Positions 7,897 to 18,012 are shown, counted from the stretch's first letter. The stretch: DNA of 64,000 nt from an uncultured Ruminococcus sp. (GCA_910585865.1 CAJUGO010000010.1:1-64000), one strand, 5' to 3'. Program-made: numbers and translations. Notes: generated from the sequence alone by a model not told the origin.

Positions 7897-9885
7897 TTGG
7901 CAAAACTTAAAATGAAGTCAGTTCAAATTATTGCTTTGCGACAGGACAGAAAACGACTTCTTGAACATTTGCAGGATTCGGGACTTATCCAAATTAAAAA
8001 AACTGAAAAGTGTAAAAAAGGCTTTAATAAGATTGATATGACATCCCAGGAACAGGTTTTTGAGCGCAATGTCACATTAAGCGAACAGGCATTAAAAATA
8101 CTTGACAGACTTAGTCCCGAAAAAAAGAGTATGCTCTCATCATTCTGCGGCAGACGGGAAATAGATCCCGATGAAATAGGAGTAATTGCTTCAAATGCAG
8201 GTGAAGTAATTAATATATGCAATCGAATTTGTGAGCTTAATAAGATATGTGCCGATAATGCGGCAGAACAAATACGCATACGCACATCTCTTACACAGCT
8301 TGAACCTTGGCGCAGCCTTGATATTCCGCTCAATTGTCACGATACTAAAACTACTGCTGTTATTATAGGTTCAATTCAAAAGGAGTATGATGAAATCTCC
8401 TTTGCACAGACCCTTGCTGAATATTCACCGGAACTTGAATTTGAATTTGAGATTCAGTACAGTTCAAACGGTTTGACTTGTTTGGTTATTTTTGTGCCGT
8501 TTGCACAAAAGGAGCTTGCAGAAAATGCACTTCGTGATATGGGATTTGCAAAACCTATGAATCCAGGCAATCTGACGCCGCTTAAAGAAACTGAAAGGTT
8601 AAATCTAAAGAGCAGACAGCTTATTGACAAAACTGAAGAAGCACACCAAGAAATACTCTCATACGCCGATAAAAGGAATGAGATAAGGGATACACAGGAT
8701 TATTTCAGAATAAGAGCAGACAAATACAATGTTATAAGCGGACTCGAACATTCAAAAAATGTTTTTGTTATTACAGGCTATGTGCCTGAGGAAGACTGTA
8801 CAAAGCTTGAACAGCTTTGTACAAGGGTTGCCGCCTGCTGTATTGAATTTTCAGATGCAGACGAATCTGATGCTCCTGTAAAACTGAAAAATAATCGTTT
8901 TACAAGACCGGCACAAGGTATTGTAAGCATGTATTCGGCTCCGTCACATGATGATATAGATCCGACTCCGCTGCTTGCATTCTTCTTTTACTTTTTCTTT
9001 GGCATGATGTTTTCTGACGCAGGCTACGGTTTGCTTATGGTAATAGTGATAGGTATTGTGCTTAAAATCTTTAAGCCTGATGAGAAAATGTACAACAACC
9101 TTAAGTTGTTCCAATATTGCGGTGTTTCAACATTTTTCTGGGGATTGATTTTTGGAAGCATATTTGGTGACGCACCTGCAGTACTTTATAATTTCTTTAC
9201 AGGTTCAAAAATAACAATGGCACAAATGCTTCCATGGCCCACTCTGGATCCGCAAAAAGACGCACTTATGCTGATGATAGTATCAATAGCATTCGGACTC
9301 GTACACATACTTGTGGGCATGGGCTGCAAATTTTATATATGCTGGAAACACAAAGATTATGCGGCTGCTCTGTTTGATACAGGACTGTGGATGCTTATGC
9401 TTATCGGCTTTGCAGTGCTTGCAGCCGGAATGGCTACAACTCAGACGGTTATGCTTATAGGCGCAGGAATTGCAATTGCCTGTGCAATCGGACTTATTTT
9501 GACACAGGGCAGGAACAAAAAAGGTTTCGGCAAAATAGTCGGAGGTGCTGCATCACTTTATGATATTACAGGATATATCAGTGACTTGCTAAGCTATTCA
9601 CGGCTTCTCGCACTCGGACTAACAACCGGTGTAATGGCACAGGTATTTAACATGCTGGCAACAATGTTCGGCACAAGTTGGATCGGCTTTATTTTTCTTA
9701 TTATAGTGTTCCTGATAGGACACGCAATCAACATCGGACTTAATGCACTCGGTTCATATGTGCACACCATGAGACTGCAGTATGTCGAAATGTTTGGTAA
9801 ATTCTACGAGGGCGGCGGAAACGAGTTTAAACCGTTCTCGTTGAACAGTAAATATATTAAAATACAGGAGGAAAAATCAAAATGA
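7897..9885 (+). CDS. ntpI: V-type ATP synthase subunit I (NtpI, a-subunit)
   Basis: 662 aa membrane stator subunit forming the ion half-channels against the K ring. The N-terminal 350 residues are soluble and helical; the C-terminal half has about seven to eight membrane helices starting with TPLLAFFFYFFFGMMFSDAG. The essential arginine is expected in SYSRLLALGL near residue 567. The start is TTG (7897), preceded by a GTGGTGAT box. Its stop overlaps the start of the K gene by four bases (ATGA), which indicates translational coupling. Confidence 0.94.
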   Translation: MAKLKMKSVQIIALRQDRKRLLEHLQDSGLIQIKKTEKCKKGFNKIDMTSQEQVFERNVTLSEQALKILDRLSPEKKSMLSSFCGRREIDPDEIGVIASNAGEVINICNRICELNKICADNAAEQIRIRTSLTQLEPWRSLDIPLNCHDTKTTAVIIGSIQKEYDEISFAQTLAEYSPELEFEFEIQYSSNGLTCLVIFVPFAQKELAENALRDMGFAKPMNPGNLTPLKETERLNLKSRQLIDKTEEAHQEILSYADKRNEIRDTQDYFRIRADKYNVISGLEHSKNVFVITGYVPEEDCTKLEQLCTRVAACCIEFSDADESDAPVKLKNNRFTRPAQGIVSMYSAPSHDDIDPTPLLAFFFYFFFGMMFSDAGYGLLMVIVIGIVLKIFKPDEKMYNNLKLFQYCGVSTFFWGLIFGSIFGDAPAVLYNFFTGSKITMAQMLPWPTLDPQKDALMLMIVSIAFGLVHILVGMGCKFYICWKHKDYAAALFDTGLWMLMLIGFAVLAAGMATTQTVMLIGAGIAIACAIGLILTQGRNKKGFGKIVGGAASLYDITGYISDLLSYSRLLALGLTTGVMAQVFNMLATMFGTSWIGFIFLIIVFLIGHAINIGLNALGSYVHTMRLQYVEMFGKFYEGGGNEFKPFSLNSKYIKIQEEKSK

Positions 9886-10355
9886 ACGGAATATTTTTTG
9901 CACTTTTAGGCGCTTCAATTGCAACAGCTCTTGCAGGATTTGGTTCGGCAAAGGGAGTGGGCGGTGCTGCACAGGCAGCTATGGGAGTTCTCTCTGAGGA
10001 TTCATCACAGTTTGGTAAAATGCTGGTACTCACACTTCTTCCCGGCACACAGGGTCTTTACGGTTTTATCGTGGGCTTCCTTATCCTTGTTTACGGCGGT
10101 GTTCTCGGCGGTGATATGCCCACATTTGGTCAGGGACTTGCTTATTTTGCCGCTTCCCTTGCTATTGGTATAGGCGGCATGGTTTCAGGTTTTGCACAGG
10201 GCAGAGCAGCAGTTTCGGGTATTGCACTAAGCGCAAAGGACAGCAGTAATTTCTCAAAGGCTATGGTTTCAATCACTCTTGTTGAAATTTACGCTCTGCT
10301 TTCATTCATCGTTTCACTGCTCGTAGTAATCACCGTTCCAAGCCTCAATATTTAA
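9882..10355 (+). CDS. ntpK: V-type ATP synthase subunit K (proteolipid, Na+-type)
   Basis: 157 aa, four membrane helices arranged as a duplicated hairpin, forming the rotor ring. All five positions known to bind Na+ in Enterococcus hirae NtpK are present: L53, T56 and Q57 in LPGTQGLYG, Q106 in FAQG, and E135 in LVEIYALL. The first hairpin lacks the carboxylate, as in V-type proteolipids. This strongly suggests Na+ coupling. Confidence 0.95.
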   Translation: MNGIFFALLGASIATALAGFGSAKGVGGAAQAAMGVLSEDSSQFGKMLVLTLLPGTQGLYGFIVGFLILVYGGVLGGDMPTFGQGLAYFAASLAIGIGGMVSGFAQGRAAVSGIALSAKDSSNFSKAMVSITLVEIYALLSFIVSLLVVITVPSLNI

Positions 10356-10412
10356 TCCGCAGTTAATATATGATTAAATTTGAGAAATGACTAACAGAAA
10401 GGTGGAATAGCT

Positions 10413-10994
10413 ATGGGCGGCGGTGATAAAATTTTAAATCACATTAATGCTGACTGTGATAAAAGGATCAGCGAAATTAATGCGGAAGCCGACATCAAAT
10501 GTTCCAGCATTATTGCAGACGGACAAAAACAAGCACAACAGCTTGCAGCTGAAATTGCAAAAAAAACAGAAACTAAACTGCAGCAGATTAAAGCGGCGTC
10601 AAAAAGCCGTGCCGAGCTGGAAGTAAGAAATGCTCTTCTTAAAAAACGCCGTGAGGAAATCGACATAACATATAATTCTGTTGTGAACTATATGATAAAT
10701 CTTTCCGATAAAGAATACTTTGATATAATCTATTTGCTTGCAAAAAAGGTAAGCAGCAAGGAAGGCACGATTGCCTTAAATGAAAAGGATTTACAAAGAC
10801 TGCCGTCTGACTTTATATCAAATCTTAAAAAAATTGGTATAGAAGCGCAGCTTTGCAGCATGCCTGCAAAAATTTCCGGCGGATTTATTCTTAAATGCGG
10901 AGATATTGAAGAAAATATGGACTTTGCAGCAATTTTGGCAGACAAACGTGATTCAATTGAGGATTTAATCAACAGCCAATTGTTTACTGCGTAA
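10413..10994 (+). CDS. ntpE: V-type ATP synthase subunit E
   Basis: 193 aa peripheral-stalk subunit. The N-terminal half is a long charged helix (about residues 5-95, with SEINAEADIKCSSI and many Lys/Ala/Gln) and the C-terminal half is the globular domain that binds the catalytic head (GGFILKCGDIEENMDF near residue 155). Start ATG has GAAAGGTGG upstream. It sits between K and C as in other V-type operons. Confidence 0.88.
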   Translation: MGGGDKILNHINADCDKRISEINAEADIKCSSIIADGQKQAQQLAAEIAKKTETKLQQIKAASKSRAELEVRNALLKKRREEIDITYNSVVNYMINLSDKEYFDIIYLLAKKVSSKEGTIALNEKDLQRLPSDFISNLKKIGIEAQLCSMPAKISGGFILKCGDIEENMDFAAILADKRDSIEDLINSQLFTA

Positions 10995-11005
10995 GGAGGT
11001 ATTCG

Positions 11006-11977
11006 ATGGCATTATCATATGAATTTTCCATCGGCTCCGTCCGTGCAAAGGAAAACTCTTTATTCACAGGCAGTGATATCGAACATATGCTGGGATGCAA
11101 AAACATATCCGAGTTATGCAGATATCTGAATGATAAAGGTTACGGTGAAGGCAGCGATATTGAAACCATTATTAAAAACAACACATCCGAACTTTGGAGT
11201 TATCTTAGAAGTGTTGCCCCAGATTTTAAAATATTTGCCCCCTTTATTTATATTAATGACATTCACAATCTAAAAGCTGTTTTAAAAGGAATCATGTCTG
11301 ACAGAAAATTTAAAAGCCTCATTTTGGAACCATACACAATCAGTCCAGACATCGTAGTTAAGGCTGTAGAAAACAGGAACTTTTCGCTTTTTCCCGAATG
11401 GCTTTCAAAACCTGCCGATAGAGCCTATGAAACACTTGCACATACATCAGACGCACGGCTAAGCGATGCAATCCTTGACAAAGCTGTTATGGAAGAAATA
11501 CTAAAAATATCTGAAAAACTTAATTCACAATTCGTTTTTGAATATTTTAAAACAACTGTATTTTATAATAATATCAAAATTGCAATCAGGGCATCCAAAA
11601 CCGGAACTGACAGAGATTTTCTTAATAATGCATTTTGTGATGTCGAGGACTTTCCAAGACAGAGCATAACAGACACCGCTTTAAAGGGGATTGAACCTCT
11701 TATTGATTTGCTTTCAAAGCTTTCAGCCTACGAATGCAGCAAAGCTGTTGATGAATACAAAATTTCTCCGTCAGCATTTGAGCGCTTTGTTGATAACAAA
11801 CTTATTATCATGGCTAAAGAAAGCTGTAAGAGAGCCGGAGAAGGTGCCGAACCGCTTATGGGATATCTTATCGGCAGAGAAGCCGAAAAAAAAATTATTC
11901 GTATCATTGCAAACGGATTGCGCACGGATTCGGGCTTGGAAACTATAAGGGAAAGGCTGCGTGAAATCTATGGCTAA
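11006..11977 (+). CDS. ntpC: V-type ATP synthase subunit C
   Basis: 323 aa all-helical funnel-shaped subunit linking the central shaft to the K ring. It has the family opening SYEFSIGSVRAKENSLFTG and the inner repeats with EPYTISPDIV. Start ATG follows AAGGAGG. Its 3' end overlaps the F gene. Confidence 0.9.
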   Translation: MALSYEFSIGSVRAKENSLFTGSDIEHMLGCKNISELCRYLNDKGYGEGSDIETIIKNNTSELWSYLRSVAPDFKIFAPFIYINDIHNLKAVLKGIMSDRKFKSLILEPYTISPDIVVKAVENRNFSLFPEWLSKPADRAYETLAHTSDARLSDAILDKAVMEEILKISEKLNSQFVFEYFKTTVFYNNIKIAIRASKTGTDRDFLNNAFCDVEDFPRQSITDTALKGIEPLIDLLSKLSAYECSKAVDEYKISPSAFERFVDNKLIIMAKESCKRAGEGAEPLMGYLIGREAEKKIIRIIANGLRTDSGLETIRERLREIYG

Positions 11978-12293
11978 AAATATAGCTGTTATCGGAGACA
12001 GCGAAAGTATTAAAGGCTTCAGCGCAATCGGACTGGATATCTATCCCTGTGATGACAGTGAGAATGCACCGCAGCTTTTTCACAGAATTGCAGAAGGCGA
12101 TAATTACTCGGTAATTTTTATTACCGAAGAAATATTTGAGCTTGTGGAAAAAGAACGCAGGCGCTATGAAGAAAGGCTGACACCTGCGGTTATCCCGATT
12201 CCCGGAGTAAAAGGGAACTCGGGAATCGGCATAAAACGTCTGTCATCATTCGTTGAACAGGCAGTCGGCTCAGACATAATCTTCAACAATTGA
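11970..12293 (+). CDS. ntpG: V-type ATP synthase subunit F
   Basis: 107 aa central-stalk subunit. The opening AVIGDSESIKGFSAIGLD and the motif FITEEIFELV are typical of subunit F (NtpG in E. hirae). ATG at 11970 gives the standard N-terminus and an 8-base overlap with ntpC; a GTG at 11961 closer to an AAAGG box is an alternative start. Confidence 0.88.
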   Translation: MAKNIAVIGDSESIKGFSAIGLDIYPCDDSENAPQLFHRIAEGDNYSVIFITEEIFELVEKERRRYEERLTPAVIPIPGVKGNSGIGIKRLSSFVEQAVGSDIIFNN

Positions 12294-12303
12294 GGTGTAG
12301 TAA

Positions 12304-14070
12304 TTGAAAACAGGAATAATTACAAAGGTCGCAGGCCCTCTGGTAATTGCCGACGGGATGCGCGACGCCAATATGTTTGATGTTGTTCGTGTAAGCAAAC
12401 AGCGGCTTATTGGTGAAATAATAGAAATGCATGGTGATAAGGCTTCAATTCAGGTTTATGAAGAAACCTCCGGACTTGGTCCGGGAGAAATTGTTGAATC
12501 AACAGGAGCTCCGCTTTCTGTTGAGCTTGGACCCGGTCTTATAGGCTCAATTTACGATGGTATTCAGCGTCCTTTAAACGAAATAATGAAAGTCGCGGGA
12601 ACAAACCTTAAAAGAGGTGTTGAAGTTCCTTCGCTTGACCATAATAAAAAATGGCATTTTACCCCTGCTGTAAAGGCCGGTGATAATGTAATTGCCGGAG
12701 ATATTCTAGGTACAGTTCAAGAAACAAATGCTGTTGTGCATAAAATCCTTGTTCCAAACAAAGTGAACGGCATTGTTGAAAAAATTTCGGAAGGCGACTA
12801 TACAATTGATGACACCGTTGCTGTTTTAAAAAGCGGCAGCGAAAACAAAAATATAAAAATGTTTACAACATGGCCTGTTCGTGTCGGCAGACCATATAAA
12901 AGAAAGCTTTCTCCTGATATTCTTCTTACAACGGGTCAGCGTCCGATCGATACTCTTTTTCCGCTTGCTAAGGGTGGTGTTGCCGCTGTTCCGGGACCGT
13001 TTGGTTCAGGCAAAACTGTAGTTCAGCACCAGCTTGCAAAGTGGGCTGCTGCTGATATTATTGTTTACATCGGCTGCGGTGAACGAGGAAATGAAATGAC
13101 CGATGTTCTTAATGAATTTCCCGAACTTAAGGATCCCCGCACAGGAAATTCCCTTATGGAAAGAACCGTTCTTATCGCCAATACCTCAGATATGCCTGTT
13201 GCCGCACGTGAAGCATCAATTTATACAGGTATTACAATAGCCGAATACTTCCGTGACATGGGTTACACAGTTGCTCTTATGGCTGACTCAACTTCACGCT
13301 GGGCAGAAGCTCTTCGTGAGATGTCAGGCCGCCTTGAAGAAATGCCGGGTGAAGAAGGTTACCCGGCTTACCTTGGAAGCCGCCTTGCTCAATTCTATGA
13401 AAGGGCAGGCCGTGTTATTGTTAACGGCAAAGAGAATACAGAGGGTGCACTTTCCGTAATCGGTGCTGTATCCCCTCCGGGCGGCGATATATCAGAGCCT
13501 GTCTCGCAGGCTACACTCAGAATTGTAAAGGTATTTTGGGGACTTGATGCAAACCTTGCCTACAAGCGCCATTTCCCCGCGATAAACTGGCTGACAAGCT
13601 ACTCACTGTACACAGACCAGCTAAGCAAATGGTTTGCAGAAAATGCCGCTCCTGATTTTATGGAATTAAGAAGCAGACTTATGGCTCTTCTTCAGGAAGA
13701 ATCAGAACTACAGGAAATCGTAAACCTTGTCGGTATGGATGCTCTGTCAGCACCTGACAGACTTAAACTTGAAACATCCCGCTCCATTCGTGAAGACTAC
13801 CTGCATCAAAATGCTTTCGACCCAACCGACACATATACCTCGCTCAAAAAGCAAGTGCTTATGATGCGTGCAATTTTAACTTATTATGATAAGGCAAACA
13901 CAGCGCTTGAAAACGGCGGCGATATTGAAATGCTTGTTAATCTTCCTGTCCGTGAACGCATAGGAAGGTTTAAATATGAACCGGAAGATAAAATAAATAA
14001 CGAGTTTGAGTCTATTTCTGCTCAGCTCAAAAGTGAAATAAAAGATGTACTTGAAAGGAGTGAGAACTGA
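12304..14070 (+). CDS. ntpA: V-type ATP synthase catalytic subunit A
   Basis: 588 aa, usual length. Walker A GPFGSGKT (about residues 231-238), Walker B region VALMADSTSRWAEALREMS (about 322-340) and the bulge (non-homologous) region before residue 200 identify the catalytic A subunit. The start is TTG (12304) with GAGGTG upstream. Its stop shares one base with the ATG of ntpB. Confidence 0.97.
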   Translation: MKTGIITKVAGPLVIADGMRDANMFDVVRVSKQRLIGEIIEMHGDKASIQVYEETSGLGPGEIVESTGAPLSVELGPGLIGSIYDGIQRPLNEIMKVAGTNLKRGVEVPSLDHNKKWHFTPAVKAGDNVIAGDILGTVQETNAVVHKILVPNKVNGIVEKISEGDYTIDDTVAVLKSGSENKNIKMFTTWPVRVGRPYKRKLSPDILLTTGQRPIDTLFPLAKGGVAAVPGPFGSGKTVVQHQLAKWAAADIIVYIGCGERGNEMTDVLNEFPELKDPRTGNSLMERTVLIANTSDMPVAAREASIYTGITIAEYFRDMGYTVALMADSTSRWAEALREMSGRLEEMPGEEGYPAYLGSRLAQFYERAGRVIVNGKENTEGALSVIGAVSPPGGDISEPVSQATLRIVKVFWGLDANLAYKRHFPAINWLTSYSLYTDQLSKWFAENAAPDFMELRSRLMALLQEESELQEIVNLVGMDALSAPDRLKLETSRSIREDYLHQNAFDPTDTYTSLKKQVLMMRAILTYYDKANTALENGGDIEMLVNLPVRERIGRFKYEPEDKINNEFESISAQLKSEIKDVLERSEN

Positions 14071-15443
14071 TGCCGAAGGAGTACCGCACTATACGAGAAG
14101 TTGCAGGTCCGCTTATGATGATAAGTGATGTTGATGATGTAAAGTATGACGAGCTTGGCGAAATTGAACTTCCCAACGGTGAAACACGCCGCTGCAAGGT
14201 GCTTGAAATAAACGGAAGCAATGCTCTTGTCCAGTTGTTTGACTCAGCCGCAGGAATCAATCTTGCAGGCTCAAAAGTACGCTTTCTCGGCCGCTCAATG
14301 GAACTTCCCGTATCTCCTGATATGCTCTCAAGAGTGTTTGACGGTCTCGGAAATCCCATTGATGAAGGTCCTGCTCTCATTCCCGAAAAGCGCCTTGATA
14401 TAAACGGAACACCTATGAACCCTGCTGCGCGTAACTATCCGCAGGAATTTATTCAAACCGGAATTTCAGCAATTGACGGACTTAATACACTTGTAAGAGG
14501 TCAAAAACTTCCGATTTTTTCAGCTTCAGGTCTTCCCCATGCACAGCTTGCCGCACAGATTGCCAGACAAGCGGCTGTTAGAGGTAAGGACGAGCAATTT
14601 GCCGTTGTATTTGCCGCTATGGGCATAACATTTGAGGAATCTGACTATTTTGTACAGTCCTTTAAGGAAACAGGTGCTATCGACAGAACTGTTATGTTTG
14701 TAAATCTTGCTAACGACCCGGCAATTGAGCGAATTGCAACACCGAGAATGGCACTTACGGCAGCAGAGTATCTTGCCTTTGACCAAGGTATGCATGTGCT
14801 TGTTATTATGACTGATATCACAAACTATGCTGATGCTTTGCGTGAGGTTTCCGCAGCACGTAAGGAAGTACCTGGCCGCAGAGGTTATCCCGGATATATG
14901 TACACTGACCTTGCTACTCTATACGAAAGGGCAGGAAGATTAAAAGGGAGTGAAGGCTCAATTACCCTTATTCCTATTCTTACAATGCCAGAGGATGATA
15001 AAACACATCCTATTCCCGATCTCACGGGTTACATTACTGAGGGACAGATTATTCTTTCACGTGAACTTTACCGTAAAGGCGTTACCCCTCCAATTGATGT
15101 TCTGCCGTCTCTTTCGCGTTTAAAGGATAAAGGTATCGGACCTGACCGTACCCGTAAGGATCATGCTTCAACAATGAACCAGCTTTTTGCCGCCTATGCA
15201 CGAGGCAAGGATGCAAGAGAACTTATGGTAATACTCGGCGAAGCTGCCCTTACCGATATGGATAAAAAATATGCCGAATTTGCCGAGGCTTTTGAAAAAG
15301 AGTATGTTTCACAGGGTTATGATGCGAATCGTTCAATTGAGGAAACCCTTGATATAGGATGGAGACTTCTCCATATTCTGCCAAGAAGCGAGCTTAAAAG
15401 AATCAAAGATGATATGCTTGACGAGTTTTACGGCAAAGAATAA
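14070..15443 (+). CDS. ntpB: V-type ATP synthase subunit B
   Basis: 457 aa non-catalytic nucleotide-binding subunit. In place of a Walker A motif it has SASGLPHAQLAAQIARQA (near residue 150), the normal state for V-type B subunits. The C-terminal helical domain is complete. Start codon and ntpA stop overlap by one base, so translation is coupled. Confidence 0.97.
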   Translation: MPKEYRTIREVAGPLMMISDVDDVKYDELGEIELPNGETRRCKVLEINGSNALVQLFDSAAGINLAGSKVRFLGRSMELPVSPDMLSRVFDGLGNPIDEGPALIPEKRLDINGTPMNPAARNYPQEFIQTGISAIDGLNTLVRGQKLPIFSASGLPHAQLAAQIARQAAVRGKDEQFAVVFAAMGITFEESDYFVQSFKETGAIDRTVMFVNLANDPAIERIATPRMALTAAEYLAFDQGMHVLVIMTDITNYADALREVSAARKEVPGRRGYPGYMYTDLATLYERAGRLKGSEGSITLIPILTMPEDDKTHPIPDLTGYITEGQIILSRELYRKGVTPPIDVLPSLSRLKDKGIGPDRTRKDHASTMNQLFAAYARGKDARELMVILGEAALTDMDKKYAEFAEAFEKEYVSQGYDANRSIEETLDIGWRLLHILPRSELKRIKDDMLDEFYGKE

Positions 15444-15464
15444 ACGCATTGAAGGTGTTTGCTA

Positions 15465-16118
15465 ATGGCAATTATGAATGTAAATCCCACACGAATGCAG
15501 CTTTCGAAGCTAAAAAAACAGCTTAAAACTGCCGTGCGCGGTCATAAAATGTTAAAAGATAAACGAGATGAACTAATGCGCCGATTTCTTGACTTAGTGC
15601 GTGAAAATAAAGAGCTTAGAGAAAAAGTTGAAAAAGAGCTTAAAAGCTGTAATGATCACTTTGTAAATGCAAGCGCCGTAATGTCAAAACAATCACTGGA
15701 TGCAGCGCTCATGTCACCAAAACAGCAGGTAAATATTGAAAACTCATCAATCAATATTATGAGTGTAGATATTCCCGTATTTTCATCTGACACAAGAACA
15801 AGCAATGAGGGAGATATTTTTCCATACGGTTTTGCTTTTACATCCTTTGAGCTTGACGATGCAGTAATGTCGCTTAATAATCTTCTGCCTGATATGATAA
15901 AGCTTGCACAAATTGAAAAAAGCTGTGAACTTATGTCGGCTGAAATTGAAAAGACAAGGCGCAGAGTAAACTCACTGGAGCATGTTATGATTCCGAGATA
16001 TCAGGAGACAATAAAATATATTTCAATGAAACTTGAGGAAAACGACCGAAGCAGCCGAACAAGACTGATGAAGGTCAAGGATATGCTTCTTGACAAAGCT
16101 CATAACTATTCCAAATAA
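15465..16118 (+). CDS. ntpD: V-type ATP synthase subunit D
   Basis: 217 aa central rotor shaft, a long antiparallel coiled coil. It opens with the family signature NPTRMQLSKLKKQLKTA and ends with a second long helix (RRRVNSLEHVMIPRYQETI). ATG at 15465 is preferred over a TTG six bases earlier because GAAGGTG lies 7 bases upstream. Last gene of the ATPase operon; the terminator follows at 16131. Confidence 0.93.
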   Translation: MAIMNVNPTRMQLSKLKKQLKTAVRGHKMLKDKRDELMRRFLDLVRENKELREKVEKELKSCNDHFVNASAVMSKQSLDAALMSPKQQVNIENSSINIMSVDIPVFSSDTRTSNEGDIFPYGFAFTSFELDDAVMSLNNLLPDMIKLAQIEKSCELMSAEIEKTRRRVNSLEHVMIPRYQETIKYISMKLEENDRSSRTRLMKVKDMLLDKAHNYSK

Positions 16119-16130
16119 ACTAACAAACAT

Positions 16131-16158
16131 AAGCCCTGCGGATAAAACCGCAGGGTTT
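16131..16158. terminator. Bidirectional terminator between ntpD and the ZIP gene
   Basis: An 11-bp stem (16131-16141 with 16148-16158, one G-T pair, ATAAAA loop) lies between two convergent genes. The T-tract is short, so efficiency is uncertain. Confidence 0.55.
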
Positions 16159-16180
16159 AACTGTGCAAATTATACTTATA

Positions 16181-17035
16181 CTAAACAAATATTATAACCA
16201 TACCCACAAGAAGTCCGATTAGCATTCCAAAAGCAGGAAGTTTTGACCGCCACATAAGTATAGCTTCAGGCAAAAGCTCTCCAAAAACTACATACAGCAT
16301 TGCTCCACTTGCAAAGCTGAGTGAAAGCGCAAGACTTAATGGACCTATAGATCCAAGCGAATAACCAAGCATTGCACCGATAATAGTGGGCGCACCTGTT
16401 GCCGCTGTTATTAAAACTGCCTTTGCCCTGTTCATTCCGCCCGAGATCAGCGGAACTGATACAGACATCCCCTCGGGTATATTATGCAGTCCGATTACTA
16501 TTGCCATCACCAGTCCGCCTGTAACTGTAAAACCTACAGCTCCGTCCTGTGCATATGAAGAACCGATTACCATCCCCTCAGGAAGATTATGCAGAGCAAT
16601 AGCAAAAGCCATTACCATACCCCCTATAAAAAGACTGCTGGGAGTTTGCATCTTTTTATGTTCCTCATAATGGTCGCTGTGTATCAGCTCCGAAAGCTGA
16701 TCGGCCGTCTTTGGATGATCTTTATCTATATGCGGAATCTCGGGATTAGTTGATTTATCTATAAGATAATTTAACAAATAAATAACGCCGTAACCTACAA
16801 CCACCATACCGATTACCATAAACACATGAGCAGACGAATCAGGGTTTTGTTCTATCGCATCCAATAACAAATCAAAGCAAACAACGCTCAGCATAACGCC
16901 TCCCGCAAAACTTAAAAGAAGGCTTACTGTTTTTTCGGAATCACGATTAAACAATGCACCAATCAAACCGCCGATCCCCGTTCCGCCGATTCCTGCAACC
17001 GCAGTAATAATTATAACCCAAATGAAAGTATTCAA
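16181..17035 (-). CDS. ZIP-family divalent metal transporter
   Basis: 284 aa with about eight membrane helices. The two metal-binding helices show HNLPEGMVIG and HNIPEGMSV, the ZIP/ZupT hallmark, and a His/Asp-rich loop (HIDKDHPK...HSDHYEEHKK) joins helices 3 and 4. It should import zinc or related metals. I place the start at TTG 17035: the stretch upstream reads AAAGGGG and is a better ribosome site than coding sequence. A TTG at 17056 would give seven more residues. Confidence 0.92.
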   Translation of the reverse strand: MNTFIWVIIITAVAGIGGTGIGGLIGALFNRDSEKTVSLLLSFAGGVMLSVVCFDLLLDAIEQNPDSSAHVFMVIGMVVVGYGVIYLLNYLIDKSTNPEIPHIDKDHPKTADQLSELIHSDHYEEHKKMQTPSSLFIGGMVMAFAIALHNLPEGMVIGSSYAQDGAVGFTVTGGLVMAIVIGLHNIPEGMSVSVPLISGGMNRAKAVLITAATGAPTIIGAMLGYSLGSIGPLSLALSLSFASGAMLYVVFGELLPEAILMWRSKLPAFGMLIGLLVGMVIIFV

Positions 17036-17255
17036 TGTTGAAACTACCCCTTTCAAAATTTTAACTTTTCACTAATTGGATTATAATACGATATACACAA
17101 TATGTCAAATTTTGATGATTAAAGAAACATCATAACTAGTCATTAATTAATTTCATAAGTACGCATGATTTACTTTAAATATCAGCAACATGCATATATT
17201 CAGCTCAAAATAAATTTTAAATGCCAGATTAACATAATTTGCATTACAAAAGCTA

Positions 17256-17283
17256 TTGTATATTTGGGGACAAGCAGTATAAT
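17256..17283 (+). promoter_or_regulatory. Promoter of the hemolysin III gene
   Basis: -35 TTGTAT (17256-17261), 16-base spacer, -10 TATAAT (17278-17283), 37 bases before the chosen start codon. Confidence 0.55.
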
Positions 17284-17320
17284 GTATAATATAATATTAT
17301 GTCTTATGTCGGAGGAAAAA

Positions 17321-17965
17321 ATGTCAATAAAGAGAAAATATACATTAGGAGAAGAAATTTTCAATTCTGTTTCACACGGAATAGGTGCAGGACTTTCCGT
17401 TGCAGGTACAGTAGTTTTAATTGTTATGTCAGTACTACATACTGATCCGTGGGGCGTTGTCAGTTCCTGTATTTATGGCGCGTCCTTAATTATCCTTTAT
17501 ACCATGTCAACTTTATACCACTCATTTACAAATGAAAAAGCAAAAGCCTTTTTTAGAATAATGGATCACAACACCATCTTTCTGCTTATTGCAGGAACAT
17601 ACACACCAATAACACTGTATTTTCTGAATGGTCCGATGGGATGGGTTTTATTTGGAATTGTGTGGGCATCCGCAATATTCGGTATTGTTATGAACTCTGT
17701 AAATCTTGAAAAAGCCCGCATTCCGTCTATATTTTGTTATATAGGAATGGGCTGGGTAGTAATCTTTGCCATTAAACCGCTTACACAGGCAATGACGAAT
17801 ATTTCATCAGTCTTTTTGCTGATTGGCGGAGGCTTTTACACACTGGGGATTATCTTTTATGCAATCAAAAAAATAAAATATTTTCATTCGGTATGGCATT
17901 TGTTTACAATTGCAGGCAGTGTGTTTCATTACTTTTCGATTTTGCTTGGATTCTTAAAAATATGA
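17321..17965 (+). CDS. Hemolysin III / PAQR-family membrane protein
   Basis: 214 aa with seven membrane helices. Family residues visible are the EEIFNSVSHGIGAG opening, S-LYHSF at about residue 65, and MDHNTIFLLIAGTYTPI at about 82. The final helix has HSVWHLFTIAGSVFHYFSI, with the histidines thought to bind zinc. Start at 17321 is set by GGAGGAAAAA and by the promoter just upstream. Family members are linked to membrane-lipid homeostasis; lytic activity is not established for most. Confidence 0.9.
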   Translation: MSIKRKYTLGEEIFNSVSHGIGAGLSVAGTVVLIVMSVLHTDPWGVVSSCIYGASLIILYTMSTLYHSFTNEKAKAFFRIMDHNTIFLLIAGTYTPITLYFLNGPMGWVLFGIVWASAIFGIVMNSVNLEKARIPSIFCYIGMGWVVIFAIKPLTQAMTNISSVFLLIGGGFYTLGIIFYAIKKIKYFHSVWHLFTIAGSVFHYFSILLGFLKI

Positions 17966-17974
17966 TATAAACAA

Positions 17975-18012
17975 TATCACGGACAGAATAACCTGCCCGT
18001 GATACTGTTTTT
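17975..18012 (+). terminator. Terminator of the hemolysin III gene
   Basis: TATCACGG (17975-17982) pairs with CCGTGATA (17997-18004), with additional CAG/CTG pairing inside. A run of T follows at 18007-18012. Confidence 0.65.

Noticed and set aside
17165..17320. 52-residue extension of the hemolysin III protein
   Set aside because: It overlaps the promoter and the GGAGGA ribosome site of the standard start.
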